64,000 bases of DNA from positions 41,447,594 to 41,511,593 of the forward strand of contig NC_084789.1 in the NCBI RefSeq assembly GCF_028858725.1. Reading direction: 5' to 3'. A program made the translations under genes and the position numbers. The notes beneath the pieces are model-generated. The model was not told the origin of the DNA, made no database searches, and saw only the letters and a program-made list of their open reading frames with translations. This stretch comes from Colius striatus (taxonomy: Eukaryota; Chordata; Aves; Coliiformes; Coliidae). Each line of letters begins with the position of its first letter. Within the stretch, counting starts at the first letter, position 1. This document shows, piece after piece, positions 11,713 through 28,000 of the stretch.

Positions 11713-11718
11713 AATAAA
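11713..11718 (+). terminator. Polyadenylation signal of TMEM98
   Basis: AATAAA begins 15 bases after the TMEM98 stop codon, an extremely short 3' untranslated region. The downstream 11,760-12,030 is G-rich with GGGTTTGGGG-like motifs and no gene. Confidence 0.8.
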
Positions 11719-12029
11719 CCCCCCCGGGAGCCGCCCGGGGGCATCCCACCCCCTGCGAAGGGACGGGGTGTGTCTGGGGCTACGTTGGCACTGTGGCTTT
11801 TGGGATGGAGAGGGGTTGGGAGAGGGGGATTGGGAGGGTTTGGGGACGTTGAGGGGGGTCTGGAGGGGTTTAGGGGGGAAGGAGGGGAGTTTAGGGGGGA
11901 TTTGGGAGGCTTGGCAGAGGGTTTGGGGGCAGGTTGGGAGGGTCGGGGGACACCGAGGGGCTTTGCGGGGGAATGGTGGGAGTGCAAGGGGCCGTGGGGC
12001 TGTGTGGCTGAGCGGGGCCGGGCAGGGGT

Positions 12030-12307
12030 CGCGCCGGGACCTCCCCGGGCTGAGACCCGACACACTCATCGCACCCAACGCGCTCCGGGGGGGGGGGGGG
12101 GGGGCTGCGGTCACGTGGCGGTGCGTCACGCGGCGCCGAGGGCGGGGTTACGCTCCGGCCCCCTGCCCCGCCCCTTTCCGCGAGCTGGCCAATGGGAGCC
12201 GGGCAGAGCGGCGCTGTTAGCCAATGGGGAGCGGGGGGCGGGGCTTGGGGGGCTGTCCCGCGGCGCGACCCTGGCGGTGCGGCTGTGACCCCGCGCGAGC
12301 TGCAGCG
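12030..12307 (+). promoter_or_regulatory. GRN promoter and probable non-coding first exon
   Basis: A CpG island holds an 18-base G run (12,087-12,104), then GTCACGTGG (12,110-12,118), an E-box close to the TFEB CLEAR consensus. CCAAT boxes lie at 12,189-12,193 and 12,221-12,225 and a GC box at about 12,235-12,243. A likely untranslated exon ends at CTGCAGCG before GTACCG at 12,308. The coding exon acceptor is at 13,491, so the minisatellite at 12,400-13,060 lies in intron 1. Mammalian GRN is a known TFEB target; the use of these sites here is inferred. Confidence 0.7.
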
Positions 12308-12399
12308 GTACCGGGCGGGGGGCGGCGGGGGCGGGCGGGGGGCGCTGCCGGCCCTGCGACCCGCTGCAGCGGCCGGGGGCACCGGCAGTCCTGGGCGGG

Positions 12400-13065
12400 G
12401 GGGCACTGGGAGGTCCGGGGGGCACTGGGAGTCGAGGGGATGGGGGTACTGGGGGATACTGGGAGCACTGGGAGGCACTGGGAGGTCCGGGAGGCACTGG
12501 GAGTCGTGGGGATGGGGGTACTGGGGGATACTGGGAGCACTGGGAGGTCCGGGGAGCACTGGGAGTCATGGGGATGAGGGGTACTGGGGGATACTGGGAG
12601 CACTGGGAGGCACTGGAAGGTCCAAGGGGGCACTGGGAGTCGTGGGGATGGGGGTACTGGGGGATACTGGGAGCACTGGGAGGTCCGGGGAGCACTGGGA
12701 GTCATGGGGATGAGGGGTACTGGGGGATACTGGGAGCACTGGGAGGCACTGGAAGGTCCAAGGGGGCACTGGGAGTCATGGCGGTGGGGATACTGGGAGG
12801 CACTGGAAGGTCCAAGGGGGCACTGGGAGTCATGGCGGTGGGGATACTGGGAGGCACTGGAAGGTCCGGGGGACATTGGGAGTCATGGGGATGAGGGGTA
12901 CTGGGGGATACTGGGAGCACTGGGAGGTGCTGGGAAGCACTGGAAGGTCCAAGGGGGCACTGGGAGTCATGGGGATGGGGGTATTGGGGGATACTGGGAG
13001 CACTGGGAGGCACTGGAAGGTCCGGGGAGGCACTGGGAGTCATGGGGCTGGGGGGTACTGGGAGC
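12400..13065 (+). repeat. Minisatellite in GRN intron 1
   Basis: Units built on GGGGCACTGGGAGTC, GGGGATACTGGGAGCACTGG and GGAGGTCC repeat for about 660 bases with 55-140 base higher-order periods. The sequence stays open in several frames on both strands, which explains the many spurious low-complexity open frames there. Confidence 0.93.
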
Positions 13066-13505
13066 AGGAGCTGAGCCCTTTCCTTGGCAGGGTCCTGGCG
13101 GCTGGGGTGGGGGGGCAGTGCCCAAGGTCTGTCCGTGCCTCAGTTTCCCCCTCCCGGTGGGGAAGGGCGCAGCAGGCGCGGGGGGGGCACAGCACGTGGG
13201 CACGGGGAAGTGAAAGTGATGTGGAAGTGGGGCGGGGGGGGAAGCTCATGGGGCCCCCCCACATCCTGCACCGCAGGGAGATGGCATCGGGGTGCTGCGG
13301 CTGGCACCGGGGGTGCCACACACCGCACTGGGCACCCCGGGGAACCCCCCGCAGCCCCCCAGCAGCCTGGGACGGGGGAGGGCACCGGGGCTTGCCCAGC
13401 ACCCACCTGAGCTTGGGGGGTGGCACCAGGGCGCTGAGCTGGGGGGAAACTGAGGCACGGGGGGGGTCCCGCGGGGGGTCGGTGCCCACAGGTGCCCCCG
13501 GTGCC

Positions 13506-16500
13506 ATGAGGAGCCTCGTGCTGCTGTGCCTGGCGCTGGCTGCAGCCCGGCAGCCGTGTCCTGATGGGCAGCCCTGCCCTGCCCCCCCGGTGAGTGCCAG
13601 GGGAGGGGGACCCCTCACTGACCCCCCCCCGTCCCATCCTGACCCCTGGTGAGTGCCAGGGGCTGGGGACACCCCTCACGGACCCCCCCAGCCCTGGTGA
13701 CCCCCGGTGTTGCCCCCACCCCAGGTGGTGCCCGCCAGCAGCGCGGGGCTGTGCCAGGATGGCTCGCCGTGCCCCGCCACAGCCTCATGCCCGCTGCCAG
13801 GGGTGAGCATACCCCCCCTGCCTCAGTTTCCCCTTCTCCCTCTATCCTTTGGGGGGGTCTTTTCACTTCCCCCCCGCCTCCACGCCCCTTTCTCTGCCCG
13901 CAGGACGTGCCCTGTGCCCACGGGCACCGCTGCTGCCCCCGAGGCTCCCGCTGCAGCGCCGACGGCGCCTCCTGTGTCACCTCCCCTGGTATGGCGGGGC
14001 TCAGGGGTGGGGAGGGGGGCACACAGGGGTGGGCACAAGGAGGGACGTCCCTGACCCCACACCCACCCTCAGCCCCTCGTGCCATCCCCTGCCCCGATGG
14101 CCACTCGGAGTGCCCGGACGATGCCACGTGCTGCGTGACGGAGGGCGGCGCGTGGGGCTGCTGCCCCATGCCCCAGGTACGGGGGGGTTTGGGGGGCACG
14201 TCGTGGGGGTGGGCACGGAGCACAGGGTGGTGACAGGGGGTGTGCCTGGTGCCCGCAGGCCTCGTGCTGTGCCGACAAGGTGCACTGCTGCCCCCACGGC
14301 ACCACCTGCGACCTGGCACACGGGCGCTGCGTCTCGCCCGCCGGAGCCCTGCCCATGGGCACCACCTTCCCCGCCTGGAAGCGCCAGTCCCCGGCCTCAG
14401 GTAAGGGCTGTGCCCACCCCGGGGGAGGCGTGTGGGGGCCGCAGGGAGGCGGTGGGGGCGCGGGGAGCCCGTGTCTGTGCCGTGCCACCCTTCCTTGCAG
14501 TGGTGCTGCGCCAGGTGCTGTGTCCCGACGGGCGCTCGGCGTGTCCCGACGGTGCCACGTGCTGCCGCCTGCCCACGCGCCACTTCGGCTGCTGCCCGCT
14601 CCAGAACGTGAGTGCAGAGCCCACGCTGGGCAGCCTGTGCCCACCAGCACGCCCCCAGCACACAGGACCAGGGGCCACCCTCCCCGTCAGGGACCGTACC
14701 CGCCATGCCATGCACTCTAAATTGGGCCCCCCATACCAGATTGGGCACCCCTCTGCCATGCCCCCCCGTATTGAGTACCAGGTGCCCTGCCCCTGCACCA
14801 GCCCCCTGCCCATCGCCCCCTCTGTCCCTGCTGGCACTGACACTGCCCATGTGTGCCCCATGCCAGGCCGTGTGCTGCGGGGACGGGCTCCACTGCTGCC
14901 CCCAGGGCACAACCTGCGACCTGGAGCGTTCCACCTGCACCTCAGCAAAGCCCCTGGCACTGCTGCCCAAAGGTGAGAGCGCCCCCCACTGCCCCAGGGA
15001 CAGCCCCCCCAGCGCTGGGGGGCACCCCTCCAGCCCTGACTGCCCCGTGCCAGGGCGGGACGTGCGCTGTGACGACCAGACGAGCTGCCCCGATGGGAAC
15101 ACGTGCTGCCGCCTCAGCTCCGGGGCCTGGGGCTGCTGCCCGCTGGAGCAGGTCTGGGGGGCACCTGGGGGGGTGAGGGGGGGACAAGGACACCCTGGAG
15201 GTCACCACTTGGCAGGGGGGACCCACTTTGGGGTGGGGGCTGAGGTGTCCTTGGTGGGGGGATGGGGCTGGAGGGTTCCTGGAGCTGGGGCACGAGGGGA
15301 TGTGGGGCATTCAAGAGGGCACCTGTGCCCTGGGTGGGATGGGGGCTGGTGACCCTGTGGCCTGGCAGGGATGGTGGCCAGCGTCTCCTGTGCCCCCAGG
15401 AGGGACAAGGGCAGATGTCCCCTGTCCCTCTGGAAGGGATGATGCCTGCTGACCCCTTGCTTCAGGAGGGACAAGGGAGATGTGCCCTGTTCCCCCCAAA
15501 AGCAACAGTGGCTGCTGTCCCCTGTGCAGGGTGATGTCCCCTGTCCCCAGGCCCCCAAGCATGGGGCTCCCACTCCCCTGATGGCCCATGAGCATGGAGG
15601 GGAGGGGGCTGACACGCCTTTGCTAACTGGGACCAGTTTAAAGGCCTTGAGGCCACTGGGATGCTCAGGGACCATCGTGTGACCCGTGGGACACACACAC
15701 AAGGATGACAAGAGGGTCCCCATTTCCCCACCCCTCCAAGTGGGGATGGAGCTGGGGGGGGACGGACGGTTTGGGGGGGTGCCCAGGGGTACAAACTGTT
15801 CTCAGCTCCCCCTCCCCTCCACGTTTTGCCCCCCCAGGCCGTGTGCTGCCCCGACCACGTGCACTGCTGCCCCCAAGGCTTCACGTGCGACCCCGAGGGG
15901 GGCAGCTGCCTGCAGGCGGCGGCCGGGGAGCGGCGGCCGTGGCTGCGCAAGAGCCCGGCGCTGAGCAGCACCCGGGCTGGGGGCGTCAGGTGTGACCAGG
16001 AGACCAGCTGCCCCGATGGCAGCACGTGCTGCCGCCTCAGCCTGGGCACCTGGGGCTGCTGCCCGCTCGAGCAGGTCCGTGGGGGGCGTCCTGGGATGGT
16101 TGGGGGGGGGGGGCTGTGCCAGGGTGGGAGGGATCATGGGCACAGGGCCATGGGGTGCTGTGGATGAGGTGGGGGGTAGATGGGTCAGAGGGTGAGATGC
16201 CACATGGGCACCCCCACGACTGGGTGCCCCATTAATCCCCCTCCCTGCCTCCTTTATCCCACCCAGGCCGTGTGCTGCCGGGACCACGAGCACTGCTGTC
16301 CCCAGGGCTACACCTGCAACGAGGCTGCCCAGAGCTGCGAGAAGCTGCTGCTGCCCACCCCTGTGCTGCTGCCCACCCCTGTGCTGCTGCTGCCCACCCC
16401 TGTGCTGCTGCTGCCCACCCCTGTGCTGCCAGCCCCCCGCCCAGCCGGGGTCCCCATGGCGCTGCGAGCCCCCGGGGCCGTGCCCTGCGATGCCACCCGC

Positions 16501-16768
16501 TCCTGCCACAGCGGCCAGCGCTGCTGCCGTGCCCCGGGGGGGGCCTGGGGGTGCTGCCCCTTCCCGCAGGTGAGTTGGGGAGGGCATCAACACACCCCCA
16601 CACCCCCATTTCAACCCCCCAGCTCCTCAAGGCCGTCTCTCCCCGCAGGGCTCCTGCTGCTCCAACGGCCGCCACTGCTGCCCAGGGGGGTCCCGCTGCC
16701 TGGCGGGGGGCTGGGGCTGCAGCCCCCAGCGCTGGGACCTGCCCCCTCCCCGCAGGGGCTTGCTCTGA
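13506..16768 (+). CDS. GRN: Progranulin, complete
   Basis: Coding exons 13506-13589, 13725-13802, 13904-13988, 14073-14176, 14259-14400, 14501-14607, 14867-14972, 15054-15151, 15838-16074, 16267-16569 and 16649-16768 join in phase to 487 codons plus stop (human 593). The signal peptide is [15 protein letters not shown] half module (CPDGQPCP) is followed by one degenerate granulin (about residues 35-90) that lacks two of the CC pairs. Five full modules follow with the CC spacing of the family, for example CCPHGTTCD and CCPQGYTCN. One module per exon pair is the family layout; about one fewer module is present than in humans. Between modules five and six is a linker of repeated LLLPTPV. The protein ends RRGLL. 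Progranulin is secreted and delivered to lysosomes, where it is cut into granulins. It converges on FAM171A2. Confidence 0.96.
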
Positions 16769-16826
16769 TGGCTCCAGAGTCACCCTCAGCCCCCCAGCCC
16801 AGCCCAGCCCTGGGAGACGCCGCTTC

Positions 16827-16832
16827 AATAAA
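16827..16832 (+). terminator. Polyadenylation signal of GRN
   Basis: AATAAA lies 59 bases after the GRN stop codon. The FAM171A2 signal on the other strand is at 16,975-16,980, so the two transcripts end tail to tail within roughly 100 bases. Confidence 0.85.
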
Positions 16833-16974
16833 AGGTTTCTAGGATAAGCCCCCTCCCCTCTGTGCTCCTCGAGGGGGGGGTGGCAGGGAAACTGAGGCAG
16901 GAGGTGGAGGGAAACTGAGGCAGGAGGTGGAGGGAAACTGAGGCAGGAGCCATAGGAGGGTGGGTTTTTCCCTT

Positions 16975-16980
16975 TTTAAT
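16975..16980 (-). terminator. Polyadenylation signal of FAM171A2 (ATTAAA)
   Basis: Plus-strand TTTAAT reads ATTAAA on the minus strand, about 560 bases after the FAM171A2 stop codon. It sits in the only AT-rich patch of this interval (CCTTTTTAATATATTAATGG). The stretch 16,981-17,537 is then the FAM171A2 3' untranslated region. Confidence 0.6.
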
Positions 16981-17412
16981 ATATTAATGGCATCTGAGGC
17001 CGAGGCAGCAGCCCCAGCCCAGCCCGGCCGGGCGCAGGCGGTGCCAGGGGAGGGTCCCCCCGTGCCCCCGCCCCCCAGCCCAGCCCTCGCTGGCTTCTCT
17101 TCATCCTCACCACGTAGAAAACGTTTAGAAACAACGGTTAAAATCCAAAGCCGAGGGTGGTGGTGGGGGGGGAATGTTTAGGAGAGGGAGGAGGAGGCAC
17201 ATGGATACCCCCCCCTTCATCATCCTCAGCCCCCTCCCCAGCTCCTATGGCAGCTTGGAGGCACCGCTGGCCCGGGGGGCACTGCCAGCCCCCCCTGCCC
17301 TGCAGGGACACAAGTGGGGATGGGGCTCAGCATATGGGGGGGGGGAAACAGTTACACCCCCAAAATGAAAGGGGGGGGTGAATGGGGGGGGCAGGAGCAG
17401 TGGAGGGGCTCA

Positions 17413-24326
<6,914 letters not shown>

Positions 24327-24424
24327 GGTCGCTCCGCGCCGTTACCCCGCCATGCCCGGCCCGGCCGCCGCCGCGGGGACCGGGCTCCACCTGCCGGAGC
24401 CGCCGGGCACGGCCGCCCGCCCCG

Positions 24425-24740
24425 CCCCGCACACCGACCCTCCCGCAGCCGGCAGCCCCGCCCCCCGCACCGCCCCCCGCACCGACCCTCCCGCAGCCCG
24501 CAGCCCCGCCCCCCGCCCCGCCCCGCACACCGACCCTCCCGCAGCCTGCAGCCCCCGCCCCCCGCACCGCCCCCCGCACCGACCCGCCCGCAGCCCGCAG
24601 CCCCCGCCCCCCGCACCGACCCTCCCGCAGCCCGCAGCCCCCGCCTCCCGCACCGCCCCCCGCACGGTCCCGACGCCGGCAGCGCCCCCCGCACCGCCCC
24701 CCGCACCGCCCCGACGCCGGCAGCGGCACCTCGGGGCTCG
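24425..24740 (+). repeat. 31-33-bp CpG-rich minisatellite between FAM171A2 and ITGA2B
   Basis: Nine or so units of CGCACCGACCCTCCCGCAGC plus a short CCCCGCCCC segment lie directly upstream of the FAM171A2 promoter. The last copies change to CGACGCCGGCAGCG. Repeat number here could alter promoter spacing. Confidence 0.92.
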
Positions 24741-24878
24741 GCCCGGGGCCACTCCCTCGGTACCGACCCCCCAGCCCCGGCCGTGCCCCACTGCCCCCCG
24801 CCAGACCTCCCCTCCCCCGTGCCCCCCACGGACACCCCCACGTCACCCCACGGGCACACCAGGGGGAGCAGAAGGAGG

Positions 24879-24884
24879 TTTAAT
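24879..24884 (-). terminator. Polyadenylation signal of ITGA2B (ATTAAA)
   Basis: Plus-strand TTTAAT reads ATTAAA on the minus strand, 128 bases after the ITGA2B stop codon. The FAM171A2 start codon lies about 550 bases further on in the same direction. Confidence 0.65.
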
Positions 24885-25011
24885 GTTGGGGGGCAGCAAC
24901 GGGGCGTCGGGCCCCACGGGTACCCGAGGGGGACGGGGACACAGGGGAGGGGGGTGACCTGGGGGGACACGCTGCGGGGCGAGGGCGCAGGGGGGACCCT
25001 GCGGGACCCCT

Positions 25012-28000
25012 CTAGTCCTGAGCCCCGCTTGGCTCCTGGGGCTGGGCTGGCTCCTGCGTGTCCCCGTCGGTGGGAGGACGTGTCCTCTTGAAGAAACCCA
25101 TCTGCAAAGGGACACGGTGACAACCCGGCCCGGGGACAGCCCGGTGTCACCCCCGGGGACCCCCAACATCGCCCCCGGCATCAGCCCAGGTGCTGCCCCC
25201 TCCCCTGGCCGCCGCCCCCAGGGCCGCCTCCTGTGCCACGGGGCCACTCCATGTCCCACCGCCATGCCTGGGGGTGTCCCCGCTGCCCCCCCCGTGTCCC
25301 CCCACTTCCCTCCCACGCACCTTCCACATGAGGAGGATGAGGAGGGTGAGGAGCAGGAGCCCGGCCAGGACCCCCAGCACCACCCACCACACGGGCACGG
25401 CCCCCTCGCCGTCCGGGCTGGCGCGCATCACCTCGGTGACAGCCTGCAGAGGGACGGAGGGTGACACCGCGCCGCCGCCGCCGTCCCGCCCCCCCGGGGC
25501 TCGCCGCAGCCCTACCGTGGCCTCCCCGCAGGGCAGGACGCGGGGCCGGACGCGGTAGGGCACGGCCGAGGTGTTGAACCGGGCTCGGGAACGGACGAGG
25601 AACTGCTTCAGGAGGTGCTGCGGCTGGGGACGGCCGCGGGGACACGCGGGGACACGCGGGGACACACATCAGGGCTGCGGGCTGCCGTCGGGGCACCCGC
25701 GGCCCCGCACCCGCCGTCCCCAGAGCCGCTCCGGGCGGGTCCCCGCGGAGCTCGGTGCGGGAGGGGACGCGGGGGGGGCACCCCGGGACGCGAGGCCGCT
25801 GTCCCCCCGCCGTCCCCCCGCTGTCCCCCCCGCTGTCCCCCCGCTGTCCCCTCGCCGTCCCCTCGCCGTCCCCCCGCCGTCCCCCCGCTGTCCCCCCGCT
25901 GTCCCCCCGCTGTCCCCTCGCCGTCCCCCCGCTGTCCCCTCGCCGTCCCCTCGCCGTACCTGCCGCAGCGTGTCGGCGGACAGCAGCGCCCGCACGCTCA
26001 CCAGCGCCCGCTGCTCCCTGGCCAGGACGGGCACCCGGCAGCTGATGCCCACGCACGGCCCCGCGCCGCAGCCCTGCCACACACGGCGGGCACCGTCCTG
26101 AGCCCTGCCCCGCGCGGGGAGGGCACAGACAGCGCCCCGCGGGTGGGCACGGACACGCCCCGCTGAGCTCACCACGGTGATGGGCTCCTCCGGCCCCGCG
26201 CCCGCCGCCTCCCGGCGCTCCCGCCCGCGGGTGCCGTTCTGGGGGGCTGCGCTCGTGGCCCCGGCCGGCTCCAGCTGAAGGAGATAAAGGGGGTGTGGGG
26301 GGCGAGGACCCCTCGCCGGCCTCCCCCCCAGCAGCCAGCGCGGGTGCCGGCCCGTACCTGCTGCGGGTTGAGGCCGGGGGGGCGGGCGCAGTCGATGCCC
26401 CCCTCGGTGCCCAGCTCCAGCAGGTACAGCAGCACGCGGTCTCCCAGCTGCGTGGGGACGTCGAGGCGCAGGGTGACCCCGCTGACGGTACTGGGCCCCT
26501 TGTTGTGGAGCTGCGGGAGGAGGGGCAGGTGGCATGGGGAGGGGCCGGAGGGGACGGCCCCCCGGGCACCCCTGGGTGCTGCAGCCCACCTGATAGACGT
26601 GCTCCAGCGTGATGCCGCGGTCCTCCGGGCGCTGGCTGCCCGCCGCATGCTGCCAGCTCAGGGGCAGCACCGTGGTGGCAGGGAGGGATTTGCTGGTGGG
26701 AGATGGGGGTTAATGTCCCTCCAGGTGCCCCCCGGTGCCCCCAGTACCCCCCTGCAGCCCCCGCCAGCCCTCACCCTCGCAGCTCCATCTCTGCCTCTGC
26801 CTCCACGGGCACCGTCACCCAGGCGTTGCTGGGGCTGGGGCTGTTCTTGCTGTGGGCACACAGTGGGGTGAGGGGTGGCCACCGAGGCTGGGGACACGCC
26901 GAGGCCACCAAGCCCTGGGTGATGGCACCGGGCAGGGGACACAGGGGGGTGGCACAGGGTCACCTCCGCAGCTGCAGCTGGAAGGTGATGGCGTCGCCCA
27001 TGTCCTCCAGCCCAGACACGCTCAGCTCCACGACCACGGTGATCTGGGGGGGCACCGGGGGGTGACCCACTGCCATCAGCCATCCCAGCCTCGGTGCCAA
27101 GGCGACGGGCTTGGCACCCTCGCCCCCTTACCCGGGCACCCGCCTTCATGGGGTTGCCCAACTCGCACAGCACCACGTGGCTCCCGTTCTCCTTCCTGGG
27201 GTTGCAGCTGAGCTTCTCCTGCCCCTACAGGGTGGGAACACAGCGGGGGGGGGGGTCACCCCACGGCCCCCGCTGTGCCAACCCCTCCTGGGACCCCCCT
27301 GGTGCAGGACGTGAGCCCCCTCCCCACACCGGGCATCACCACCAGGCACACACGGAGCGTGACGGCTACCAAGGGCAGGGTGAGACCCCCCCTTCGCCCC
27401 CCACCACTCCCCCGGCGGGCACCCACCGGGATGCTGCTGCGGGCAGACTGGTAGTGGGTGCCAGGGGGCAGCTGCAGCCGCAGCTCGGTCTCGAAGGCGC
27501 CTTCGCCCTGGTTGCTGGCGTTGGCTCGCAGGCGCAGCACGGCCTCTGCCCCGATGAGCAGGCGCCTGCTGGGGCTGGGGGGGGACACACGGGGGGGGAC
27601 ACACACGGGGCTCAGCACCCCGGGGGGGGCAGCGGGCACCCAGCCGTGCCCACCCGGGCGCTCACGTGTCGGCGGCCAGGCGGAGGTCGGGGACGCAGAT
27701 GTTGTCATCGCCACAGTCCTCCAGGATGATGTGGGTCTGTGGGAGGGGCACAGGGGGGGAGGAGGTGGGGTGGGAGGGGAGTCACTGGGGACACAGAGGA
27801 GTAGAGAGGGGACAGCCCAGAGAGGGACTGGGGTGACAATGAGGGGCGTGCAGGGACATGCCAGGGAGAGATTGGAGGTGAGGGAACACCCTGAGGAGGA
27901 ACTGGGGACAATGAGGGGCACAGGGGAACATGCCAGGGAGCGACTGGGGACAAATGAGGAGCACTGGGGACATCCTCAGGAGGGAGCAGGGACAGCAGAG

